Source: Stygiolobus sp037389425 (GTDB lineage: Archaea > Thermoproteota > Thermoprotei_A > Sulfolobales > Sulfolobaceae). From it: a stretch of DNA of 64,000 bases. The position numbers and the translations under genes are program-made. Within the stretch, counting starts at the first letter, position 1, and each line of letters opens with the position of its first letter. Location of the stretch: assembly GCF_037389425.1 (NCBI RefSeq), contig NZ_JBBHKR010000042.1:62001-126000 (forward strand). Direction: 5' to 3'. This document shows positions 16,601-24,574 of this stretch, piece after piece. The notes beneath the pieces are model-generated. The model worked only from the letters and a program-made list of their open reading frames with translations. It was not told the origin of the DNA and ran no database searches.

Positions 16601-16624
16601 TTTAACTAATAAATTTTAGTTAAA
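16601..16624. repeat. Inverted repeat upstream of small membrane protein gene
   Basis: TTTAACTAA (16601-16609) and TTAGTTAAA (16616-16624) form a perfect 9-bp inverted repeat with a 6-nt spacer. It sits 27-50 bp before the ATG at 16574 on the minus strand, where a TATA box or operator would be expected. The region is very AT-rich, so chance is possible. Confidence 0.35.
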
Positions 16625-16704
16625 TGAAGAGAAGGAAGTCTAATTAACAGTGTTTTTATTTAATAAAAGTCTCATTATTGTGTAAATATCTCATTTTTAA
16701 GTTT

Positions 16705-17745
16705 TTAATAAACTATTACTAAGTTGTAAGGTCCATTATAAGTGGAAGAAAGATTGTTCATCGTCACTGTTATTATGTCCAGTCCTAAATCCCTAAATAT
16801 CTTGTGAAGTTCATCAGATTTCGATTTTTCTTTCATAAGAACTTTTTTATCATTAACTAGAAATGACATATCTTCATTTTCTGCAATTATTATATTTTTG
16901 TAGTATAATTTAAGGAAGCTTTTTAGGTCAGTCGTATACTTGAAATGGTAATTGTTTCCGGTAAACTCATAAACATCAACTCTGCTCCTTTCAAAAATCT
17001 TTTTGTTTATTAGGACCCTATCTTTTTCTAGAAATCTAATGAAATTAAATATAGGTAATTTGTCATTATTATTATCAAGGTATACTTCACCTAAAGTTGT
17101 GTATCTTAGTTTGAATAGTTTAGAAAGACCCTCTACGTTAGTTGAACCTCCTAATTGAGCTATAAGTAAATTATTTAATTTATCTATGATTATATCATCA
17201 AAATTTAGTAAAGATGGTGGATAATCAGCCATTAGTGGCTCTTGGTTTATTTCCTTTTTTAAAGAATAATACAAAAATCTTATCTCACATTTACTAGTAG
17301 AAATAGATGGAAATCCTATCACTGGAATTTTATCTATTAACGCGTATCTATGTAACCACATTAATTCTCCTCTTATTTTTTTAGAGAATACCCTAAGCTT
17401 AGGTACTTTTCTATTCTCGTTTTCTGATATAATTACAGTGGGATTAAGAATGAAAAGGTTGCATAAATCTTCCTTGTCCAAAGACAGTATTGATTTCTCT
17501 AATTTCTTTTCCTCGATTTTTCCTTCTCCAATTGTAGGTATTGACGTATAAACTAACTCGACTAGTTTTTCCCTTTCTACGATATTACAAACGTCTTTTA
17601 CCTCTCCTAACTCTTTTAGTTTTTCTAAGAAATTTTCGTATTCTAACTTAGCTCTTACAGGGTTAACAAAGTCTTCCAATCCAAAGTCGAAAGGATTTAA
17701 TGACACTAGTTCCCATCTTCTAGGGTTAAAAACTAAAAATCTCAT
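16705..17745 (-). CDS. Hypothetical protein, possibly a degenerate arginine-deiminase-fold member
   Basis: 346 residues, lineage-specific in appearance. The order of segments recalls guanidino-group-modifying enzymes: a start FNPRRWELVSLNPF, a region LCNLFILNPTVIISENENRK where deiminases have the PNLYFTRD block, then LRVFSKKIRGELMW, a FDDIIIDKLNNLLIAQLGGST block and a C-terminal loop LSSTYNGPYNLVIV. The catalytic His and Cys of that superfamily are not evident, so if the fold is right the protein is probably non-catalytic. This is a weak, by-eye similarity. The promoter is shared with the divergent gene at 17808 and contains a 16-bp palindrome. Confidence 0.5.
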   Translation of the reverse strand: MRFLVFNPRRWELVSLNPFDFGLEDFVNPVRAKLEYENFLEKLKELGEVKDVCNIVEREKLVELVYTSIPTIGEGKIEEKKLEKSILSLDKEDLCNLFILNPTVIISENENRKVPKLRVFSKKIRGELMWLHRYALIDKIPVIGFPSISTSKCEIRFLYYSLKKEINQEPLMADYPPSLLNFDDIIIDKLNNLLIAQLGGSTNVEGLSKLFKLRYTTLGEVYLDNNNDKLPIFNFIRFLEKDRVLINKKIFERSRVDVYEFTGNNYHFKYTTDLKSFLKLYYKNIIIAENEDMSFLVNDKKVLMKEKSKSDELHKIFRDLGLDIITVTMNNLSSTYNGPYNLVIVY

Positions 17746-17754
17746 TATTGGTGA

Positions 17755-17770
17755 TTATCTAATTAGATAA
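17755..17770. promoter_or_regulatory. Perfect 16-bp palindrome in divergent promoter (candidate operator)
   Basis: TTATCTAATTAGATAA is a perfect palindrome lying 10 bp upstream of the minus-strand gene start (17745) and 38 bp upstream of the plus-strand start (17808). It overlaps where the minus-strand TATA box is expected; a plus-strand TATA-like CATATAAAAC is at 17774-17783. The plus-strand gene looks like a DNA-binding protein, so autoregulation of both genes through this site is a reasonable inference. Confidence 0.5.
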
Positions 17771-17807
17771 ACGCATATAAAACTAATTCCTATTATTATA
17801 GACAGTG

Positions 17808-18491
17808 ATGTTTGCTCATGCTCACCTAATTCGACAAATGAGGGTCTTTGGCGATAATTATGATTTGTTAGCCTATACCCTTGGGGCCAGAAAGGATGAT
17901 ATTATTAAGCTTATAACTAGTATGAAAAAGAATCTATATTTAACGCCGATAATTAAATTTGAAGGCTTTTCGCTGTGTAAAGGGTTACATAACAAGAGCA
18001 AAATTTTGAGGATTAGCATTAAGGGTAGGAAAGCACTAATCGAAGAGAATGAACTGAAAATTAAGGAGATTAGGAATTACTCAGGAAAACCTGATGAGTA
18101 CGATCTTGAATTGGATACATGGAACCCTAACTTCAATAAAAGGGCAGATTATATCAGAGTAGAACCTACCGAATTCGATGAGAATAGAGGGTTAAAAGAA
18201 GGGGATAATACGAGGGTGATAGATGTAAAAGGGTACATAGTAGACTACGGGAAGAGAGACTTTTTTGTAGATTTGATAACACCTGATGAAGAAGTTCTCA
18301 ATGAACTTGAATATTTTCCTTTTATAAGGGTAGCATATGAGCTTGAAGATTTGGAAGGATTAAGCCTACATTTAGTAGAATTGTATGTACCAGAAAGTTA
18401 TCTGAATTTAGTTATAAAAAGCATTGATTATATGTGTAGAATAACACTATGTGAAAAAATAATTAGCTTTTCGTCATTAAAGGGAGGCTAA
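17808..18491 (+). CDS. Hypothetical protein, probable HTH regulator
   Basis: About 227 residues from ATG 17808 (a GTG at 17805 is the other option). The N-terminal 50 residues (LIRQMRVFGDNYDLLAYTLGA, then RKDDIIKLITSMKKN) look like a helix-turn-helix, followed by a segment TPIIKFEGFSLCKG resembling the start of an AsnC-type effector domain and the protein at 9733-10623. The C-terminal ~120 residues are acidic, with no known motif. It shares a promoter and palindrome with the gene at 17745. The 3' end overlaps the convergent gene by 4 nt. Confidence 0.5.
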   Translation: MFAHAHLIRQMRVFGDNYDLLAYTLGARKDDIIKLITSMKKNLYLTPIIKFEGFSLCKGLHNKSKILRISIKGRKALIEENELKIKEIRNYSGKPDEYDLELDTWNPNFNKRADYIRVEPTEFDENRGLKEGDNTRVIDVKGYIVDYGKRDFFVDLITPDEEVLNELEYFPFIRVAYELEDLEGLSLHLVELYVPESYLNLVIKSIDYMCRITLCEKIISFSSLKGG

Positions 18492-19360
18492 ATTATATCA
18501 AGGTTTATCACTTTAGGTAGTATTCCTCTTTCGGCAGTGAGTTTATAGAAAGTCTCTAAGCCCCTCTTTACGTCCGCTAAAGGTACGTTATATTCTTGAA
18601 TATCAGCCCATATGGTCTTTCTAATAATTTCTTCTTCTATATTTTCATTATGAGCTTCTCTCATGATTTCGGCATCTTTCTTTATAATTTCGTCCAAATG
18701 TTTTTCTGCATAAGCTTTACTCTTTAGATAGGCTTCTTTGAACTTTATAGCTATATCCTTACCTAGATCTTTATTCACTACTACCATTCCCATAGGCATG
18801 GGAGCGTTTCCAGCAACTTGCTTCCATAGCTCCCACATGCTAGCAATTCTGTGTACTTTGATCCCTAACTTCTCTAAGGCATACATCATTTTCAGTTCAT
18901 GTACAGCAACTAATACATCTCCTTCTTTACCTAATCCTTTTATTTCATCAAGGACTTTTTTAATTATAACAAGCTTTCTATACTTACCTATAAGCAGCTT
19001 GTACAAGGTATAGGCTGTTGTATTATGGCCATGCACTATAACTCTGGAATTCTTTAAGTCTTCTAGGGTTAAAGGCGACGTAGATAAAATGGGCATTCCG
19101 GTTATCCCGTCTATGGCTGAAGCTACGGCTTCCCCTATCACGTAATAATCTTGCTGAATATAAGGATACATTGCAGCAGATGGTACAGCTACATCTACAT
19201 CTTTTTTCAAAACCTTCTCGTTAGTATCTTGTACGGTAGTAATCACTTCGAATTCTAAGTTAATCCCCTCGGGCTTTACTTTACCCTCAATTAATGGTAT
19301 AAATGGGTATAGGTCTCCTGAGTCTGCTAATGGTCCAACTTTTATTGTTACCATGACCAA
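18488..19360 (-). CDS. MqnA/MqnD-type substrate-binding-fold protein
   Basis: 290 residues with the type II periplasmic-binding fold of the MqnA/MqnD/SBP family: VGPLADSGDLYPFIPL, VDVAVPSAAMYPYI and TSPLTLEDLKNSRVIVHG. No signal peptide or lipobox precedes it, so it is probably cytosolic and an enzyme rather than a transporter component. MqnD makes 1,4-dihydroxy-6-naphthoate in futalosine menaquinone synthesis; Sulfolobales mainly carry sulfur-containing caldariellaquinone-type quinones, so a role in their synthesis is conceivable but unproven. A start two codons further in is possible. Confidence 0.6.
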   Translation of the reverse strand: MVMVTIKVGPLADSGDLYPFIPLIEGKVKPEGINLEFEVITTVQDTNEKVLKKDVDVAVPSAAMYPYIQQDYYVIGEAVASAIDGITGMPILSTSPLTLEDLKNSRVIVHGHNTTAYTLYKLLIGKYRKLVIIKKVLDEIKGLGKEGDVLVAVHELKMMYALEKLGIKVHRIASMWELWKQVAGNAPMPMGMVVVNKDLGKDIAIKFKEAYLKSKAYAEKHLDEIIKKDAEIMREAHNENIEEEIIRKTIWADIQEYNVPLADVKRGLETFYKLTAERGILPKVINLDII

Positions 19361-19383
19361 ATTCTTTGCTAGTGTGAATAAAA

Positions 19384-19896
19384 ATGTTTGTTGCGGTAGG
19401 TTCTACAAACAAGGCAAAGGTAGAGGCTGTCAAGGAAGCTCTCAGAATTATAGGTATGAAAGCTGAAGTTAAAGCCGTAAAAGTAGATCCGGAAGTACCT
19501 CCTCAACCAGTTTGCAATCAAACTTTTGTAGGTGCTAAAACTAGGGCTTACAAAGCGTTAAGACACACACATGCTGATATTGGAATAGGAATAGAGGGCG
19601 GTGTATTTTATTATGAAAATAGAATGTTGGCCTATGCAGTGGTTTATGCAGCAAGTAAAAAAGGGATAGAGAACTTCGCGTTTTCAGCATCTTTTCCTTT
19701 ACCTCTCTCAATGACTTCGCTTTTAGTCGAAGGAAAGGAGTTAGGTGAGGTTACGGATATTATATTCTCTACGAAAGAGAGTAAACAGAGTGAAGGGGCA
19801 ATTGGGTACTTAACTAAAATGCATATAACTCGTAAAGATCTTTACGTTCAACCTGTTGTGATAGCCTTATATCCTTTTTACAACAATGTAGATTAA
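19384..19896 (+). CDS. Inosine/xanthosine triphosphatase (YjjX family)
   Basis: 170 residues: VAVGSTNKAKVEAVKEAL at the N-terminus, PQPVCNQTFVGAKTRA, and GIGIEGGV as the central acidic/Gly motif. This is the YjjX/PRRC1-like house-cleaning NTPase that hydrolyses ITP and XTP. Length and motif order are normal. It starts at ATG 19384 and its stop overlaps the start of the next flavoprotein gene by one base (TAATG), so the two are probably co-transcribed. Confidence 0.85.
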   Translation: MFVAVGSTNKAKVEAVKEALRIIGMKAEVKAVKVDPEVPPQPVCNQTFVGAKTRAYKALRHTHADIGIGIEGGVFYYENRMLAYAVVYAASKKGIENFAFSASFPLPLSMTSLLVEGKELGEVTDIIFSTKESKQSEGAIGYLTKMHITRKDLYVQPVVIALYPFYNNVD

Positions 19897-21062
19897 TGGC
19901 AAATAAAAAGAGAGTTCTAATACTAGGAGCTGGATTTGCGGGCTTGACTATTGCTCACCGATTGAGGGAAAATATTCCAGATAAAGCTGACGTTATAGTT
20001 ATTTCAGAATCGGATCGAGTTTACGACAATACAATATTTCCAGCTCTGCTTACAGACGATGTAAAAATTGAAAACACGTATTTTCTTGCATCTCAAAAAT
20101 TACCGCCAAGAGGCATTGAGTTCATTGAAAGTAAGGTCTTAGAAATACGACCGGAATCTAATGAAGTAAAGACAGATAAAGGCACATTTGATTATGACTA
20201 CTTAGTTGTCGCTCTAGGCGGAGCTTATGAAGAAAACTTCAATAAAATTAAGGGTCATGAAAACGCATTTATGCATCACACACTTGAGGGATTTTTAGGT
20301 ATAAAAAAGGTTGTAGAAGAAAAAGATGAAATAAACGCATTCGTAGGTAATGCAATGAACAGCCCTATCGAAGGTCCCTCCTATCAAGTTGCCTTTATAC
20401 TGGAATATCTGGGTAGAAAACTGGGAAAGAGGGTAACAGTATATCTAGGTACGCAAAGCCCTAAAGGTATGTTCGGGATATTACCGGTAGATTGGATCCC
20501 AAAACAAGTGAATGCATATGCTGAAAAAAGAGGGATTAAGTTAATAAAAGGAGTTTATGTTAAGGAGATCTCTAGAAACAAAGTTTTGTTAAGTAACGGA
20601 AACGAGATTGATACTAACTTAATTTCCGTTCTTCCTACACTCTCCGCACCCGAAATAGCAAAAAAAGCTGGGTTAACAGACGAATCTGGGTTTATCTCAG
20701 TGGAACATCCCACTTTTAGATCTACTAAATTTAGGAATATATTCGCAGTCGGCGATTCTGCAAAAGGTATGATCCCGGCAAAGACCGGAAGAGCGGCTAT
20801 GATATCATCTGAAAATGCAGCCGCTACAATTGTAAAGGAGCTTAGTGGTAGAACTCTACCTTATTATGCACAAGGAGTCATATGTATGATGCATGCCGGA
20901 GATTATTCAGGGATGTTGATATTCGATGTAAATAAATATGTTAAGAAAATAGACTTTAGGTGGGGCTCAATGTACAAATATCTCAAGAAGTTATATTCTG
21001 CAATGTTAATATCGTCTGCATTCAGTGTACCATACCACATGGCGTTACCATATTACAATTAA
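19896..21062 (+). CDS. SQR/NDH-2-like FAD oxidoreductase lacking SQR cysteines
   Basis: 388 residues. VLILGAGFAGLTIAHRL binds FAD; YLVVALGG and FAVGDSAKGMIPAKTGRAA complete the nucleotide sites. The end is an amphipathic, aromatic-rich helix (FRWGSMYKYLKKLY) suited to membrane docking. The general pattern is that of sulfide:quinone reductase and type II NADH dehydrogenase. The redox cysteine pair that forms the polysulfide bridge in SQR is not seen (the only cysteine noticed is in GVICMMH), so NADH or another donor feeding the quinone pool is more likely than sulfide. One-base overlap with the upstream gene. Confidence 0.7.
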   Translation: MANKKRVLILGAGFAGLTIAHRLRENIPDKADVIVISESDRVYDNTIFPALLTDDVKIENTYFLASQKLPPRGIEFIESKVLEIRPESNEVKTDKGTFDYDYLVVALGGAYEENFNKIKGHENAFMHHTLEGFLGIKKVVEEKDEINAFVGNAMNSPIEGPSYQVAFILEYLGRKLGKRVTVYLGTQSPKGMFGILPVDWIPKQVNAYAEKRGIKLIKGVYVKEISRNKVLLSNGNEIDTNLISVLPTLSAPEIAKKAGLTDESGFISVEHPTFRSTKFRNIFAVGDSAKGMIPAKTGRAAMISSENAAATIVKELSGRTLPYYAQGVICMMHAGDYSGMLIFDVNKYVKKIDFRWGSMYKYLKKLYSAMLISSAFSVPYHMALPYYN

Positions 21063-21072
21063 TTTTTTGAAA

Positions 21073-21732
21073 TCAATAAAATACATCTCCCTTAACTAGC
21101 TTTGAAAAGAGGATACCAAGTTCAGGCAGTTTTACAGTATCATGCTCATTAGGTCTAGGAACCGTTGATAAGTAAACACCGTAGGCTTCATGTTTTCCGT
21201 CCTTAGGTTCTCCATAAGGTGAGAATATTATGAAATCCTGAACTCTATTTATTATTTCTTTAACGAAGCCGTCAATCTCTCTATAGATCTCACACTTATC
21301 TATGCTCCCGTTATTTACTAAGAACCTGTCTAGAGCTGTCACATCTGCTATTACTGGGTTTTCATCTATGTTTTTAAATATAGCTTCTTTAACTTTGTTT
21401 AGTTCGTCCTTTATGGGTACAGTCTTGTCATAAGGTAATTTAACCTCTCCATAGGTAGGATTAGTTATAGGTATATTAATTGCAACTGCCTTAGTAATCT
21501 TGATTAACTTCAAATTAGGGAGAGAAGATAGAAAACCGCTTTCGTTGATATCATCTGTCATTTCTAAAATGCTAAGCCATGCAGGAGTAGGGTGGTTGTT
21601 CTTGTTCTTATTAGCCACTACTCCCCTGAAAGTACTACTGAAGAGCATCAATAAAGTTCTAGGATTACATTTCATAAAACTTGAATAACTCAACCCATCA
21701 ATTCCTAAAAGCAACGGTTTCATATTATTCAC
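21073..21732 (-). CDS. Short alkaline-phosphatase-superfamily (phosphodiesterase/pyrophosphatase-like) protein
   Basis: 219 residues. LLLGIDGLSYSSF has the metal-binding Asp, HPTPAWLSIL the nucleophile-Thr region, and INIPITNPTYGEVKLP matches the N-P-x-T-x-P block of type I phosphodiesterases. Where most members have a DHG metal motif this protein shows FSPYGEPKDGKHEAYGVYLS, keeping a His in HEAYGVY but not DHG. It is about half the usual length. It may be a minimal or altered enzyme. It overlaps the upstream thioredoxin gene by 8 nt. Confidence 0.6.
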   Translation of the reverse strand: MNNMKPLLLGIDGLSYSSFMKCNPRTLLMLFSSTFRGVVANKNKNNHPTPAWLSILEMTDDINESGFLSSLPNLKLIKITKAVAINIPITNPTYGEVKLPYDKTVPIKDELNKVKEAIFKNIDENPVIADVTALDRFLVNNGSIDKCEIYREIDGFVKEIINRVQDFIIFSPYGEPKDGKHEAYGVYLSTVPRPNEHDTVKLPELGILFSKLVKGDVFY

Positions 21733-22141
21733 CTAGCAATGCCTTAATTCTTGTCTCTATCTCTTCTCTAGGAACTGCTCCCAGCAATTCATCTACTGGT
21801 TCTCCGTTCTTGAAGAATATAACTGTAGGTAAGCTCATTACTCCATATCTGGCTGAGATATCTGGATTCTCATCGCTGTTAATTTTTCCGAAACCTACTT
21901 GTGGGTAATCGTGTGCTAGCTCTTCAATTATAGGTGCTAATATAAGGCAAGGAGCGCACCACTCAGCCCAAAAGTCTACAACAGCAACCTTATGTGAGTT
22001 TATGAAAGAGTCAAAGTTACTGGAATCAAGATGTGCTACTGGCTCTCTCCTCTGCTCTTCTTTTTTAGATGCTACTTTAGCTAGCTTCTTAGCTTTTTCC
22101 TCCAAAAGCTTCTGTAACTCAGGATCATTTTCCTCGTTCAT
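21725..22141 (-). CDS. trxA: Thioredoxin with N-terminal extension
   Basis: 138 residues. The thioredoxin domain has the active site EWCAPC and the cis-Pro loop SLPTVIFFKNG. About 30 residues of charged helix (ELQKLLEEKAKKLAKVASKK) precede it, longer than in standard 105-residue thioredoxins. It reduces protein disulfides. Its partner reductase may be elsewhere, because the TrxR-like flavoprotein at 12356 lacks the CxxC. The gene is translationally coupled to the phosphodiesterase-like gene downstream. Confidence 0.88.
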   Translation of the reverse strand: MNEENDPELQKLLEEKAKKLAKVASKKEEQRREPVAHLDSSNFDSFINSHKVAVVDFWAEWCAPCLILAPIIEELAHDYPQVGFGKINSDENPDISARYGVMSLPTVIFFKNGEPVDELLGAVPREEIETRIKALLGE

Positions 22142-22209
22142 AACTATCCAGATACTGTTTTCCTCGTACTTTAAAAAGTTTATTTTGTTTAATTTCTAAA
22201 AACGATGTT

Positions 22210-23139
22210 ATGGTTGAAATTATCATAGTAGGTGGAGGAATTGTAGGTGCCGTCGTTGCTGATAAGCTTCAAGATATGAACAAAGATGTAAAGATTATAG
22301 AAAAAGAACGTAAAGTTAAACAGCTTAACTCAAACCGAAGCGTATGGTCTATTATACCACCATTATGCGGGGACTTAATGGAAAAGTGTTTATCTTCAAT
22401 AGATTATTATGTCCAGCTATCACATAAGTACGGTGTTATATACAAGGAAATGAGTGTTATATCAGATAAACAGATAGGAAGAGAAATTTCGATGAATAAA
22501 TTGAAAGAGATGGAACCCGATATTACTGTACCTGAGAGTACAAAAATGTACATCTACGAAAGGGCTCTTTATTTAGATGGAGAGAAACTTTTAGAAAAGG
22601 TAACGAAAAGTGTTATGATAAATGAGGAAGTGAACGGATACGAGATTAAGGATAACAAGATAACGAAATTACACCTTTCGTCAGGAGAGAATATTTCGGT
22701 GAACGGGAACGTTATTTTCTCTACCGGTTATCTCACTATAAAACTTTTTAGTATCAAAGATCTCGAGGTCTATAAGGGTCATTTGATCTCGAGTTCTTCT
22801 TCCTTCACTTTAAATAATATCTTGTTTTACAAAGGTAAGATATTCTTAAAGAGAAGAGGTTCAGAAGTTATTATCAGTTCGGATGCAGAGAAAACCACAG
22901 ATAATAAGATAAACTATGAGAAAGTAAAAGATGCGGTGAATACAGTTAACTCCATCTATCCATTGAGTCATCAGATTTTAGTTAGCGTAGGTTTCAGGAC
23001 AGCTTCGAGCAGCAAAAAGTACGTTATTGAAAAAATTGCTGAAAACGCGCTAGTTATTACTGGATTTAGATTTGGGTTTGCAATGGCTCCCTTTATTGTG
23101 GATGAGGCTTTAGGTCTTCTAAAGAGTGGGTCGTCATGA
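22210..23139 (+). CDS. FAD-dependent oxidoreductase of the D-amino-acid oxidase family
   Basis: 309 residues with the FAD-binding start IIIVGGGIVGAVVADKL and the DAO-type C-terminus ALVITGFRFGFAMAPFIVDEALGLL. It is shorter than typical glycerol-3-phosphate or sarcosine oxidases (about 370). Its start has only a short leader (GTTATGG) after the divergent thioredoxin gene. It overlaps by 4 nt (ATGA) with the D-aminoacyl-tRNA deacylase gene. The pairing suggests the oxidase acts on D-amino acids, although the family also covers glycine, sarcosine and proline oxidases. Confidence 0.7.
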   Translation: MVEIIIVGGGIVGAVVADKLQDMNKDVKIIEKERKVKQLNSNRSVWSIIPPLCGDLMEKCLSSIDYYVQLSHKYGVIYKEMSVISDKQIGREISMNKLKEMEPDITVPESTKMYIYERALYLDGEKLLEKVTKSVMINEEVNGYEIKDNKITKLHLSSGENISVNGNVIFSTGYLTIKLFSIKDLEVYKGHLISSSSSFTLNNILFYKGKIFLKRRGSEVIISSDAEKTTDNKINYEKVKDAVNTVNSIYPLSHQILVSVGFRTASSSKKYVIEKIAENALVITGFRFGFAMAPFIVDEALGLLKSGSS

Positions 23140-23855
23140 GAGTAAACTTCTTAATATCTACAAAAGACCCTGTAGGAATTACGATTAAAAAACTAGGGTA
23201 TAGGTTTGATGAAATAGAAGATGATGTGATAGATTTCAGGTACGACAAGGGAGACGTTATTGTTATATTTTCACGTCATGAGAGCTCGTCTAAGACTCCT
23301 TCATTAACTGTTCATTACCCTGGAAATCCGGGGTCTAATGCTTTTGGAGGAGAACCTTTTAAACTAGGGATAGCCTTTCCTAAATTATTATCCTCAATTT
23401 TTAGAGAGATATTAACTTTACCCGTGGATATCCAAAAGGCTATTGAAGCTACTCATCATGGTCCCACGTATCAGACTCATCCGGTGATCTTTGTGGAGAT
23501 AGGTAGCGATACAAACTACTGGCAGAACGAGAACCTTGTAAAAATGATGGTTGAGGCTACCTTAAGAGGTGTAGACAAGTTCGATCAAACCGTATGTGAA
23601 GAGATCATTGCGGGAGTAGGAGGGACTCACTATACACCTTATTTTTCGAAGATAAGTACGTCTAAATGTATAGGGCATGTTGTATCCAAATATTACTTAA
23701 ATGAGATAAACCAAGAGGTTGTGAGGCAAGTTATCATGAATTCCGTTGAGAAAGTAGATAAAATAATATTCGATAACGTTAATTCTTCTATTAAGAATAA
23801 AATTATAGAGTATATAAAATGGATCAACAGTAATATAAAATTAGAGTCTAGATAA
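23136..23855 (+). CDS. dtdA: D-aminoacyl-tRNA deacylase (DtdA/GEK1 type)
   Basis: 239 residues. The family hallmarks are SRHESSSKTPSLTVHYPGN near residue 50, EATHHGPTYQTHPVIFVEIGS and GVGGTHYTPYFS, with histidines that bind zinc. The enzyme frees D-amino acids from mischarged tRNAs. It is the second gene of an operon with a FAD amino-acid-oxidase-like gene. The 3' end overlaps the convergent phosphatase gene by 15 nt. Confidence 0.9.
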   Translation: MRVNFLISTKDPVGITIKKLGYRFDEIEDDVIDFRYDKGDVIVIFSRHESSSKTPSLTVHYPGNPGSNAFGGEPFKLGIAFPKLLSSIFREILTLPVDIQKAIEATHHGPTYQTHPVIFVEIGSDTNYWQNENLVKMMVEATLRGVDKFDQTVCEEIIAGVGGTHYTPYFSKISTSKCIGHVVSKYYLNEINQEVVRQVIMNSVEKVDKIIFDNVNSSIKNKIIEYIKWINSNIKLESR

Positions 23856-24458
23856 GATTTCAGTTGTTAAAATAGGAGTTCCGATACAGATTATCTTGCA
23901 GTTTTTTGCATTCTCGTCATTGCATTTGACTATACTTATACTTGCATTTGGTAGTGAGATTCCCCAAGAACCAATGTCGTCTAAATCTATAAGATATGAG
24001 AGAAAAGCCCTAATCGGGTCGTAATGACTCACGGCGATAATTGTTCCTTCCTCTTTCTTAATAATATCTTCTACAAAGCTAACTATCCTCTTCATCAAGA
24101 TCTCCCATGGCTCTAGTCCTTTAGCCGAGATTTCTCTTTTGTAAACTTTTACTCTCCAGTTATTGATTTCGTCAATTCTAAAGTTATTCAATTCGCCTAA
24201 TTCCCTCTCTCTTAATCTATCATCTATGATTGGCACTAATCCTAACTCCTCTCCTATTATCGATGCAGTTTGGTAAGCCCTTAGTATAGGACTACTATAA
24301 AGTCTCGTTACTGTTGGGATTTTCCTTAACTCTTTAGCGGTCTCTTTAGCCTGTTGTCTACCTTCGTCAGTCAACGGGTATCTATTTATATCGTCAGAAA
24401 GAATTCTTTGAACGTTTGAGACTGATTGGGCATGTCGAATAAACACTATAACAACCAT
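23841..24458 (-). CDS. Histidine phosphatase (phosphoglycerate-mutase-like)
   Basis: 205 residues. The RHG-type motif is FIRHAQSVSN near the N-terminus, LTDEGRQQA follows, then SSPILRAYQTA, RLRERELGELNN and the second His in IAVSHYDPIRAFL. The family holds cofactor-dependent phosphoglycerate mutases and broad phosphatases. The RHA start rather than RHG and the short length favour a phosphatase such as an alpha-ribazole or fructose-bisphosphate type. Substrate not determinable from sequence. Confidence 0.8.
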   Translation of the reverse strand: MVVIVFIRHAQSVSNVQRILSDDINRYPLTDEGRQQAKETAKELRKIPTVTRLYSSPILRAYQTASIIGEELGLVPIIDDRLRERELGELNNFRIDEINNWRVKVYKREISAKGLEPWEILMKRIVSFVEDIIKKEEGTIIAVSHYDPIRAFLSYLIDLDDIGSWGISLPNASISIVKCNDENAKNCKIICIGTPILTTEILSRL

Positions 24459-24574
24459 GTTAAAGAGTTTTTACATGCTGATTATAAAAAATTGTTTTTG
24501 AATAATTTTCGATAAATTGCCCCTTGTCAAAATAATAATAAAGTTTATCAGAGACGTATAGTCAATAAGATCTT

